Assembly (NCBI GenBank): GCA_033439685.1 | Contig: JAUEDM010000004.1 | Span: forward strand, 1,302,001-1,366,000 | Source of the DNA: Apodospora peruviana | Taxonomy: Eukaryota; Ascomycota; Sordariomycetes; Sordariales; Lasiosphaeriaceae | Reading direction: 5' to 3' | DNA: 64,000 nt | Part shown: positions 55,300 through 64,000 of the stretch, piece after piece | Position numbering within the stretch: position 1 is the stretch's first letter | Layout of the letters: each line of letters begins with the position of its first letter | Made by a program: the position numbers and the translations under genes | The notes under the pieces: generated by a model | Told to the model about the DNA's origin: nothing | Seen by the model: the letters and a program-made list of their open reading frames with translations, nothing else | The model's database searches: none

Positions 55300-56925
55300 C
55301 TATCGATGGGGCAACGACAAAAACATGGGCAAGGATAAGTACATTGGCAATGCTTCCCCCGAATGAGTGCCACCACTACGCTCACTGCCCGCATCCTCGT
55401 CATCAGAATCCATCAACCTCTCAAGAGTTACCTCATCTTCCACGTCCAGCCCGTCTCCAGTTCTAATCACTTCCTTCATGTGGAGAAGAATCCGTTTCGC
55501 CCTCTCTCGGTCCTCCTTCCGCAACCGTCTGGCCTCCGCAAGGAGCGGGCTGTCGTCCTCTTCTTCGTGTTGTTGTCCAACACCCTCCTGCTTAATTTTT
55601 GGCATGCGCAGCTCACTCACGCAAAGCGCTACCGCAGCGCGCAGGCTGAGCAAGGTGTAATCTGACGAAAAAGGCCGGTCTTCCATTACGTAGTCCATTC
55701 TTTCTGCTATGTCGCTCAGGCGGGTGAGGGCGTGTTGGCGGAGACGGTCCTTGGGGCGATCTATTCTGCTTCTGCGTCTGCTTCTGCTGCTGTAATGGCC
55801 CTCGCTGCTTTTGTCGGCGTCATCGTGGTCTATATCCATGTCGTCCATCATACCGAGATGATGACCGTTGTTATCGCTATGCTGCTGCTCGTTTTCATCA
55901 TCTTCACCAACACCACCACCACCACCAAACCGACGGCGATTCTCCAGCACTTCGAGCCCGCGTTGATGCTCCGAATAGACGCTGTCAACCTCGAGTTGAA
56001 ATAAGGCAGGATAAAATGTGAGCGCGCTGGCCATTTTCGGATGCGAAGGAGCCCAAGGATATGACTCGATGAGAGCCTCGAGATATGCTCTGATTTTGGC
56101 AAGATTTGTTGCAGCGTGGGCACGCTCTCGTTCGTAGTTTGCATATTCGTCTTCTTGCTCCTCGTCGTCCGTCTGCTCACTTCCGCCGCTCAGCGGCAGA
56201 GACAAATCATCAGCGTCATAGCCTCTCTCATACGGCTGCTGCTGCTGCCGCTTCTTCTTTCCTTTCTTCCTCTGACTGTTCCTCTCTCCCTCCCCTTCAC
56301 GAACAAGAATCTCAGCTCCCAATTTCCAGTACCCCTTGTACCGAAGATCGACCTTGTCGCGGCCGTATATCTTAGAGCGAACCAGCAGACCGAAAGCCCT
56401 CTTCGCCGTCGCGATATCCCCCTCCGCCAGACATCGCTCGATCGTGGCCGTCAGCCCGCCGACGTGCACATCATACCCGTCGCGCGTTCTCACGCTTACG
56501 GTCTTGTGCTGCTTTCTCTTTTCAGCCAGTCTTGCTTCCTGTTCGGCGTCCAGTGTTGCCGCGGTGGCCGTCTCATCGCTACCATCGTCCTGGTGGTCTC
56601 CTTCAATGATATCCTCGTCGACGATCAAACTCCTCTCGTCATCATCACTGAGCCACTCATCATCCTGGCCTTGGCCTGCATCGCTCCGCGCATCTGGACG
56701 GCGAGGCGGCAGCGGCCGATGAGGAAATCCAGGGTATGCTTTGGATGGCAACCGGGCATTTTCGTCGAGCCCGGCTGCGGCGAAGTTCTTTAACGTGCTG
56801 GGTGTGTAGGAATGCGGGTTGATAACGGTGGCTGAGAAAGCACCGACGCCGGCTGAGGAGGACCCCTCAAGAGGGTCTGAGAAAGACAAGCGCTTCCGCT
56901 TTCTTCGATTTTTTGGCGGGACCAT
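55300..56925 (-). CDS. RRN11: RNA polymerase I-specific initiation factor Rrn11
   Basis: An intronless frame of 541 residues. It starts with a basic MVPPKNRRKRKR nuclear-localisation-type cluster, then an acidic, disordered region. The conserved Rrn11 core begins near residue 155: GLTATIERCLAEGDIATAKR, then FGLLVRSKIYGRDKVDLRYK and YWKLGAEIL. A second conserved block is ATNLAKIRAYLEALIESYPW followed by LTFYPALFQLEVDSVY. Lys/Gln- and Asp-rich inserts separate the blocks. Rrn11 is a subunit of the core factor (TBP-associated) needed to start rDNA transcription. Its stop is only 118 bp from the EED stop, so the two 3' UTRs probably overlap on opposite strands. The assignment relies on pattern recognition of the core; a profile match would settle it. 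Confidence 0.85.
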   Translation of the reverse strand: MVPPKNRRKRKRLSFSDPLEGSSSAGVGAFSATVINPHSYTPSTLKNFAAAGLDENARLPSKAYPGFPHRPLPPRRPDARSDAGQGQDDEWLSDDDERSLIVDEDIIEGDHQDDGSDETATAATLDAEQEARLAEKRKQHKTVSVRTRDGYDVHVGGLTATIERCLAEGDIATAKRAFGLLVRSKIYGRDKVDLRYKGYWKLGAEILVREGEGERNSQRKKGKKKRQQQQPYERGYDADDLSLPLSGGSEQTDDEEQEDEYANYERERAHAATNLAKIRAYLEALIESYPWAPSHPKMASALTFYPALFQLEVDSVYSEHQRGLEVLENRRRFGGGGGVGEDDENEQQHSDNNGHHLGMMDDMDIDHDDADKSSEGHYSSRSRRRSRIDRPKDRLRQHALTRLSDIAERMDYVMEDRPFSSDYTLLSLRAAVALCVSELRMPKIKQEGVGQQHEEEDDSPLLAEARRLRKEDRERAKRILLHMKEVIRTGDGLDVEDEVTLERLMDSDDEDAGSERSGGTHSGEALPMYLSLPMFLSLPHR

Positions 56926-57559
56926 AACTGAGACTTATGCAATTTGAATGAGGCGATGAATGAACGAAAGAACTGGAAACTAAAAGAATTGATTGTTGAT
57001 TAGAAAATTCAATGAGGTGGTGGCGTTGTGAGTGTGCTAAGGTAAGGAGACTGTGTCTAGATCAGGAAGTGATACAGGGACTGCAGTGGCTTTCAGGTTA
57101 GGAGCTCGAGTCACCCCACAACTAACAACAATCAAGGTACCTACCCACCTACCTCTACACTAAACCTAGCAACAACAGAATATGATTCGTCTCATTCACT
57201 CCAAAATAGACGATAAATAGTTCAAAACCGCGTCGATCCAGGTTTAAGTCGGGTTTACGCCATATTAGTAGTTCTTAATTGCCAAAAACATTCACGGATC
57301 AATCCCGTTGCCGTTATTGGTCTGACCCACCTGTGGGTCCCGCCGGGAATCACTGAAGCGCTCAACACTCAAAGCGCAACGGTGAGAGGCGCAATCACTT
57401 ATACATATGCCCTCTCATCAAGGTCAGATTGGCATTGAGGTAGTTAGCTCTGTACAGCCTCTTAATTCTGTCCTTATGCCCGTAATGATACAACAAACAT
57501 CCGGCGATACACGTGTTCAGACCCCAACGTTGGGTTGACGTTAATATTCAGATATGTTT
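56926..57559. other. Intergenic region
   Basis: About 630 bp between RRN11 and NDUFA5, both minus strand. It holds a short GGTA/CCTA run near 57136-57160; no gene supported. Confidence 0.4.
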
Positions 57560-58541
57560 CTATGATGACTTGCGCTCAAAATAGACCCATTGGCCCTCGG
57601 CAGGTACTTCTTCTAGGCTCTCCCAACTGTGTTTCCAAAAATCAATTGATTTTCTAGGTCAGCAAATGATCTTCCGAACAAAAATGTCGAGCTGAAACTT
57701 GGTTGAGAAGCGAGACTTACACCTTGGCCTGCAACATGATATCCACGAGCCTGAACTCACCCTCAGCGACCGAAATGACCTCCTCAATCAAACCAGCGCC
57801 AATCTTGTGCTCCAGCTCCGAGACCCTGAAAACACACAAAAAAGTCAGCGCATCAGCCTCAGTCGTGACAACCCAAGAAAGTGTAATGTAAACCTACTGA
57901 TCAGCCGTCAACTTGGGCTCAGGCACCCAAGGAATATCCTCCGACGCTTCATCCGCCTGCAACCCCTGTATCTTGCTCTCCCTCTCCTCCGTCGACTCCT
58001 TCACATTATGACCGGCATCCGCTTTCGGTTCCGCCGCCGTAACAGGCTCAAACGTAGACCCCGGGAAATGGGCCAATATCTCCTCCTTGCTCCTCGCACC
58101 CAGCAGCAACGGGCCGATATTGCGCTCCCCATCCCACTCGCGCAGTCGCATATCCTTCTGCCTCGGGCTGTGCGAGATGATAAACTTCTTCCCGCCAATA
58201 TCGACAGTCATGCGGTGGGAACCGTCGCTGTTGCGGGCGGCCTGCGACAGCTCCGGGTGGTCTTGGAGCAGCTGGGCGGCCTTCTGCTGCCACGCCGGGT
58301 ATCCCTCGGGGACAATGCTCTCAACGATCGACATGCGGTGCTTGGTGAGCGCCTCGACGGATTGGCGGTAGACCGAGTGCTCGGGAGCCGCCTGCAGCTT
58401 GTCGAGCGTGGACGAGTAGAGGTAGAGCAGAGTGGCGCGCGGCGACGCGTGGGTGCGCAGCCCCGTCAGACCCGTCGGCGTGCCCGCCTCGAGGTAGCGC
58501 AGCGGCTTGACGCTCGCGAGCAGGCGCAGTGTCCGGCGCAT
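57560..58541 (-). CDS. NADH:ubiquinone oxidoreductase (complex I) subunit, NDUFA5/29.9 kDa type
   Basis: Three exons (58541-57898, 57825-57721, 57626-57560) give about 271 residues. The N-terminus is Arg/Leu-rich and fits a mitochondrial targeting sequence. It is followed by the NDUFA5 domain: TGLTGLRTHASPR, LLYLYSSTLDKLQAAPEHSV and YRQSVEALTKHRMSIVES. The longer fungal C-terminal half ends in LTADQVSELEHKIGAGLIEE, then GEFRLVDIMLQAK and WESLEEVPAEGQWVYFERK, as in the Neurospora 29.9-kDa subunit. It is an accessory subunit of the peripheral arm of complex I. The last two exons (105 and 67 nt) are supported by exact frame continuity and good splice signals. Both neighbours are also on the minus strand; there is no functional link visible. 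Confidence 0.92.
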
Positions 58542-59019
58542 CTTGTGGGTGGGGGGTCTGTGTCTTCTGCGGTTAGGAAAAGTCGCAGGTGTTCGAGATG
58601 TCGGAGGACCGGCTTGGGTCAGTTCGGTTACGGCTGGAGCTTCCCCATGCCATCACCAATTGGTCAATTGGACGGAGCTACCAAGTCATGTGATTTGTCA
58701 TGTGAATCCTCTCTGCTTGACCATGGTCTTGCTTACCTAATCAGGCACCGTCCCTTAATCATCTTCATCTTATACAGCCTCAACTGAGCAACGCTACTTC
58801 CCTTATTTTTTCTTCCTTTTGTTGACATAAATTGTACCTAATGACATGAAAATATATCATGGTAATGTTCGATTCGTGACTATGTGCATCTATACCCCAT
58901 CACCATTTCCATCTCATAACTCATAAGGAGGTCCTGGACAATCTCAAATATCAACCAGAAATAAATCAGAGATTGCTATCCCATCTCTCAATCCCAGCTC
59001 GGAGCTCACAGTTCACACC
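58542..59019. other. Intergenic region
   Basis: About 480 bp between the complex I subunit start and the nitrate reductase stop. No gene; presumably the NDUFA5 promoter and nitrate reductase 3' UTR. Confidence 0.4.
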
Positions 59020-61804
59020 CTAAAAGAAAATGAGATCCTGCTCGTCCCACCCCATACTCGTAAACACCTGATGAACCAGTTTCTCCATCGGCTCCGGGCC
59101 ACAAACCAATATCACCGCATCCCTTTCTGCGCTCGGTTTGCCCACCTCCTTTTCAAAAAGAGCTCTGTCCATCCTTCCCTTGAGACCCTTCCAGGAAGCC
59201 TCCGGCCGGGTGAGGGTATACAACACCCTGCACTTATATTCATTCCCGTCCTCTTTGTCATTCCCTTCCTCCACCATCTTATCCAACTCGGCTTTACAAA
59301 GAATATCCTCCTCTACTCTATTACCATCCAGCACCAAACACCTGGTTTTATCATCCCGGTCGGCCATAACCGCCCTGAGCACCTGGAATATAGGCGTGAT
59401 CCCGGACCCGGCGCATATCATGACGAATCGCCCAACCTGGCGTCGCTTCCCGCCAATCGAGCACTGTCCGCGGCCAAGGTATTCAAACTTCCCTACCGGC
59501 CCTTTGAACTCAACCATCTGCCCGATTGGAAGACTATCGAGCGCCTGGGTCATCTTGCCGCCTTTTCTGCCGTCGACGCTGTCATAGTAGATCTTGACCA
59601 AGACCTGAAGTTCTCCTTCGTCCGTGCCTTTCGAAATGGGAGTATACGCGCGTATGATGGCCTCTTTCGATTCGGGGTCGCGCAGGCGCATCATCAAGTG
59701 TTGGCCGACGGGAAGACCAATAGTTTGGGCGGTGTGGTCGAGCTTGAAAGTAAATATCTTGGTGTCGGACGACACTTTGTTCTTTTTCGAAAGAACAGCC
59801 TTTGCCCAGACTTTGGATTGAAGGAAGACTGGTCTCGGAAGCTGTTCGCTCTGGTCAACGTTGGAATCGGCATCCGCAAGCTGTGCTAGCGCTTTGTCAT
59901 CGAGTGAGCCGATGTGATAATCAGGCATCATAGCTCTCGCGGTTTCGCTGTCTGTCATGCCATGTTAGAACACAATTGGATCCAATTGCAGAGTGAGAGG
60001 CGTGCGGCTTACGGATGGCGAGGAACTCTTCAGTGGCATCCTGCCCGGCAGCACTGAAGATGGATATAGCACCACCAGGGTGACCTTCGAGAAATTTTGT
60101 GCCATCGTAGACTTGGCCGTTCACGACGAACCAAGGTGCCTCCTCCCCGTCATGCTGCCGAAGCTCCTCAATCGTTATCCGCCGATTGACCTCCTTGTTG
60201 AGCATGCACACCTCCTTCGCTGGCTCCTTTTCGACCGCGGGTTCGTCCTCATTTGACATCTTTTCGCCCCAAAATCCGTTCGTGAGATTGCCACCCTCCT
60301 TCTTCACCCTCTCCATCCAGCCTCCCGGAATGAGGGCAGGTTGGGTGGGATGCTCAAACCGCAAAGTGTTGGCTTCCCTGTGAATCACAATTCGATACCA
60401 TGGGTTGTTCATCATGCCCAGCACGCTCCAATACATGTCTCTGGGCTGCACATTCATCGAGTCGTCCATCGCTCGGATCATAACGTCCTTTGCGTCTTGC
60501 AGTTGTGCGAGCGGAACGTCCAGGTCCCAAAAACACCAGCAGAAACAGGCTAGGCGCCCTGAAACATCAACTCGACCACCAAATAGGGTGTCATTATCCG
60601 AAGCGAGGCGGTATCGATCCTCGGGGTAGGTGATGTTAGCCAATCTCCATGTTTTCCCCTGGTCAAGGGTGACCTCCATTCTTGTCACCCGTCTGCCACC
60701 GCCTGCATACGCATATCCTCTGAACTTGTAAGTATTATCAGGACCATCGGATAAGGGGACTTTTTCGTCGTGAGCAGGATAGCAGATGGCACTGTTGGCG
60801 TTGAGGTCGTAGATAGCGTAGCGCTCGTCCTTCCACATCTCCGGCACATTGACACTTGCCTCCGGGGTGATCATTGTGGGCAAAACGCGGTTATCGTTAT
60901 GATGATACCAGTTGACGCTCGGCTCAGACGAGACAACAATACGCTTCAGCCACTTGATACTACGCCCCCCAATCTGACCAGGGATGACGATTCTCAAGGG
61001 CTTCCCATGATCAGGGTGGAGGACTTCACCGTTCATCTTGTAGGCGGCCAAAACACCTCGCTCAGGATCCATGGCCCATGAAAGCCTGATTGAGGTTTCG
61101 TAGGAGCCATTGGGCAGCTTGTCCGCGCCTTCCATCAACACATACTTTGCCCCGCGCTTTGGACCAGCACGAACTAACAGGTCTGCCAGGCTGACACCAG
61201 TCCACAGAGCGGTAGAGAGTCCGGCAGCGCCCCAAGAGAAGCCTTTGCTCTTCCGGACCATATTCTGCTCCTTTCGCCGATTGCCGGCACAAACCAAGGT
61301 GACAGGGTAGGTGACCTGATCATAATCCCTGATCAAGTCCCTCACTGTCATGGAGCGAGGGTTTTCGACCATGCCCTCCATCGTGAACTCCCAGTTGAGG
61401 ACTTCCGAGTCCTCCACCCGCGGCACTGGCCCATGATTTCTCACGTAGTGAAGGTTCTTTGACGTGATGAAACCTTCGTCGTATAGGTCGCTCAGAGGGG
61501 CCTCGACGTTAAAAGGGTGGATACCAGTCAATCTGATCAACCTAGGATCTCGTTCAACATGGTTATCGGGGGTCTTGAGGTCCTCGGGTAGCACATGGAT
61601 TTGCCTCGCCCTTGGTGGAAGGGGATATGGGCGACCTTTTTCTGCGACTGTTCCGTTAACTTGAGGGGAGGCGAGGTTGAGTTCTGTCTCGTAATCTGCA
61701 TGTTTGTTGCCAAAGCCGTTGGGTTTCGTGACTGGGCGAGGAGGCAGTTGGAGCATGGACATGGGCTCCTTGACCATATGTTGTGATGGGGACATGACCT
61801 CCAT
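59020..61804 (-). CDS. nit-3: Assimilatory nitrate reductase (NAD(P)H)
   Basis: Two exons (61804-60013, 59951-59020) with one 61-bp intron give about 907 residues. The domain order is complete. The Mo-molybdopterin domain holds Cys172 in VTLVCAGNRR, the Mo ligand. The sulfite-oxidase-like dimer domain shows YAYAGGGRRVTRMEVTLDQG. The cytochrome b5 domain has heme ligands His575 (FLEGHPGG) and His598 (AIHS). The FAD domain shows IRAYTPIS and GPVGKFEYLG, and the NAD(P)H domain GSGITPIFQVLRA and CGPEPM, ending in DLIFF. The enzyme reduces nitrate to nitrite in the cytosol, the first step of nitrate assimilation. The intron splits the codon of the second heme-ligating His. Upstream GATA boxes and a NIT4/NirA-type site suggest nitrogen and nitrate control. 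A single intron is as in Neurospora nit-3, unlike the several of Aspergillus niaD. Confidence 0.98.
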
Positions 61805-61826
61805 GATTTTTAGGTAGTGCAGAGAT

Positions 61827-62050
61827 GATAGTTATAGATAAAGAAGATAGCTTGGAAGTACGACAGGGCGTATTGTATCGGGGACGCCTCACTAAAGCCC
61901 AGAGAGGAGACAAAAGCTGGTGACAGGTCGAATAGAGCCCGGAGTGTTATTGTTGGTTGAGAGAAGCGACCAGAAATGGGGGTTGGTGGCAGTCCGTTGC
62001 CTCATCAGAGCATAGATAATATGTATATATATCTCGCAGGCGCTGCGATA
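61827..62050. promoter_or_regulatory. Cluster of GATA boxes upstream of nitrate reductase
   Basis: GATA cores occur at 61827, 61837, 61846, 62015 and 62047 on the plus strand, and as TATC at 61876 and 62030. That makes seven in about 225 bp just upstream of the start codon. NIT2/AreA-type GATA factors bind paired sites of this kind in nitrate-assimilation promoters. GATA is short, so individual sites are not certain; the density is the evidence. Confidence 0.6.
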
Positions 62051-62455
62051 GCATCCACATGCGCCTGCGGGCTGAATGATCGCAACGGAGACCACCAGGC
62101 CCAGTGCTCGCCGAGCTGCTCGTTGGGGGGTGCCGTTATCCGTCGCGACGACCGCGGATCTCCTAGAAAAGGTTATGTTGAATACCTAGGTACCTTCTGG
62201 TCTGGACCCAAAAGGCGCTCCAGTCCAGCTCTCATCCGTGACTATCCGTACCGGCTACCATGCGTGCCATGCTACCTGTCTACAGGTACTTTAGGAACGG
62301 GTTGTCATATGTCGTTGGGACTTATCAGGAGTTGCCTAGCCCCCGTCTCTCTATGCGGGCAGCGTATGTCATGATGCAGCAGCACCAGGGGCTCGGCGAG
62401 ATCTTCGACGGCAATTTTGGCCACTTCGACGCCAGGAACTGCGACTCTGGGTGTC

Positions 62456-62466
62456 CTCCGCGGATA
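62456..62466. promoter_or_regulatory. NIT4/NirA-type site with adjoining GATA
   Basis: CTCCGCGG at 62456-62463 matches the NirA consensus CTCCGHGG. Read from 62457 it is TCCGCGGA, a perfect palindrome of the type bound by Neurospora NIT4. A GATA core overlaps at 62463-62466. The site lies about 650 bp upstream of the nitrate reductase start codon. Confidence 0.65.
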
Positions 62467-64000
62467 TACGTTTCAATGGCCCAGTCGGAAGCGTGGTGCT
62501 GGGCTGTTTCTTATCTCGCTGTTGAGAAGATGGATTTGCGTGAGCAAATGAGAGCAAATCAGAGTGGTTGATAAGGAGTCCCACTAAAATCTAGGTCGGA
62601 GATGCATCATCGATTGAACTCCTTTCAGAAGTGCAGCCGCGGGTCAATAAGTCGGGAAATATCTCCCTCGGTCCCTTCTTCCCACGCACTCCACAGTCCA
62701 CGCCGCCATGTCCCCCATTTTTTGAGCAACATTTCGTTGAAGGCACGAACACCACGATCTGGTGGTTGCCGTGTGGTTGCGTCTTCATAACACGCTGATG
62801 GGTTTCCCGGCCTTCCTTGGCGATGACAACCTATTCCCCTTCATCCCGGGCGTCCCTCACCTCACTCGTCCTGCACTCCCCTTTTTGGTATGTATATAAG
62901 TTAAGACGCCGACCTGGAATACTGTCTAATCACTGAGATAAAATACTTCTGTTTATGGGCATGTCCTCAAGTTTCGAAGAGTCTAGTCGGGTTAATCCTC
63001 ACATTGGCCAACACATGTCGTCTGCCCGGGGGGTTATTCGATTGTGAGTGCAGATGCCACGGGAGCGACCTGCCAGGCTGAGCTTCTGTTCTCCTGATAT
63101 TAATTTCAGGACCTTTTTGCTTTCATCTAATAATATGCGCCGATCGGAAAATTATATATTCTGTTTCTTTTGGAATACTGGTTCGTCCTACCACGCACCG
63201 CACCTTGAAGGTGTCTCTTGAGCGGTGGTTGGTGCATTTCCTCAGGGTTGTTCAGTTGGGACACAGGTTTGACGGCCACGGATTCCACAAAAACCTGGAG
63301 ACAAACACGGGAGTAAATCAAAAACATACTAACAGTCCTAGAGTGCCTTTTGTTGATTATTGAATAGCCTGGAACCTACTATTTAAATGATGGACACTCA
63401 CATACCTTACCTTACATCCTGTCGAGGCGTGGAGCATATTCTCAGCACTGAAGGTACATCATCGTAAGGTTAGCCTTGGCAACCGTAGTATGACCTTTCG
63501 AGGCTGCAGAATTTAAACCAATCACGGCACGCGCCTGGTTTTGCTGAAATCAAAAGTGAAGTGTAAAAAAACTCAGTTTCGAGGTGTTATCCTACCGGCG
63601 TCGAAGCAGACCTTCAGGGCAGGTATATGCCAAGGATTCCGTACCTGAAGTCCCCAAGGTACAGGTATCGGGCCATCTGAAATCGCGGGGTCGTTGGCAG
63701 CAGGCAGGGCAGGCCAGGAACCAGAGCTTCTCTTACTCTGCGGGGCAGTTGGTGAATGGTCTTAAGCCGCGCTAGAAATGACCCAATAGAGTGGATTCTT
63801 GCCGCCCATTGGATGGAAGGAAGGGCACGAAGGTGTACGTACCCGTACCAAAATGTGGTTAGCACTTTTTTGGAGTGGAATCCACCATGACTTTATCGTT
63901 ATCGATTTCATCAACCACGTTCGCGTTGTGATTGATAAACCACTCTCGCCCTCGCTATTCAAGCGGAACAACGCATCTGCTGTGGTCATCCGACTTCGCG

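Larger units (their letters stand above)
61805..64000. other. Gene-free region upstream of nitrate reductase
   Basis: 2.2 kb up to the window end with no supported gene. The proximal 700 bp carry the regulatory sites listed separately. The distal part contains only short frames with no motifs. Confidence 0.45.

Noticed and set aside
62260..62571. 103-codon plus-strand frame upstream of nitrate reductase
   Set aside because: Overlaps the regulatory palindrome, shows no motif, and no partner exon is visible.
1..64000. tRNA, dispersed 5S rRNA, CRISPR, transposons and RIP-degraded DNA
   Set aside because: I saw no tRNA-like T-loop/acceptor pairing, no 5S core, no regular spaced repeats, no transposase or reverse transcriptase frame, and no long AT-rich mutated stretch. 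A covariance-model scan would be decisive for RNA genes.

Overview
The window looks like a gene-rich euchromatic stretch of a filamentous ascomycete, most likely a sordariomycete and probably Sordariales/Chaetomiaceae. Genes carry short GT-AG introns (about 50-130 bp), the sequence is moderately GC-rich, and the gene content is typical of moulds: SAT4-type 7TM proteins, Zn2Cys6 regulators, a Polycomb EED homologue and a nit-3/niaD-type nitrate reductase. I support 23 protein-coding genes. Most exon structures were worked out by hand from reading frames, splice signals and family motifs. I see no rRNA or tRNA gene, no transposon and no CRISPR array.

Layout. 1-9.2 kb: a small conserved Cys-rich protein of unknown role; BFR1 (-) and RPB5 (+) as a divergent pair; a SAT4/PTH11-like membrane protein. 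11.5-15.4 kb: cytosolic asparaginyl-tRNA synthetase and a PNPOx-like flavoprotein. 16-22.2 kb: two convergent Zn2Cys6 transcription factors with a 14-bp minisatellite between their tails; the first has a frame break just before its zinc cluster. 24-29.5 kb: an Scn1/TatD hydrolase, an orphan membrane protein, kinetochore SPC24 and mitochondrial fission FIS1 (divergent pair). 31-40.3 kb: a RING-H2 E3 ligase, an orphan signal-peptide/His-rich/TM protein, an Yrb2/Hba1-like Ran-binding FG protein and a divergent CAX-family cation/proton exchanger. 41.4-49.6 kb: the HRQ1 helicase, a Yip1-family Golgi protein and a double-PAS protein. 53-58.6 kb: EED (nine exons), RRN11 (Pol I factor) and the NDUFA5-type complex I subunit. 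59-61.8 kb: nitrate reductase with a NIT4/NirA-type site and clustered GATA boxes upstream.

Most genes are unrelated housekeeping functions and form no pathway cluster. Nitrate reductase has no nitrite reductase or nitrate transporter beside it within the window. The long gene-free gaps (2.4 kb at 9.2 kb, 2 kb at 22.2 kb, 3.4 kb at 49.6 kb, 2.2 kb at 61.8 kb) contain recurrent short palindromes built on TACGGA/TCCGTA and GGTA-type microsatellites, but no gene I can support.

I found no clearly new multi-gene system. The best leads are the frame break in the first Zn2Cys6 gene, the exact 14-bp minisatellite, the palindromic TACGGA elements, the exchanger with altered ion-binding motifs, the His-rich orphan membrane protein, and the in-frame 51-nt intron of the RING ligase.
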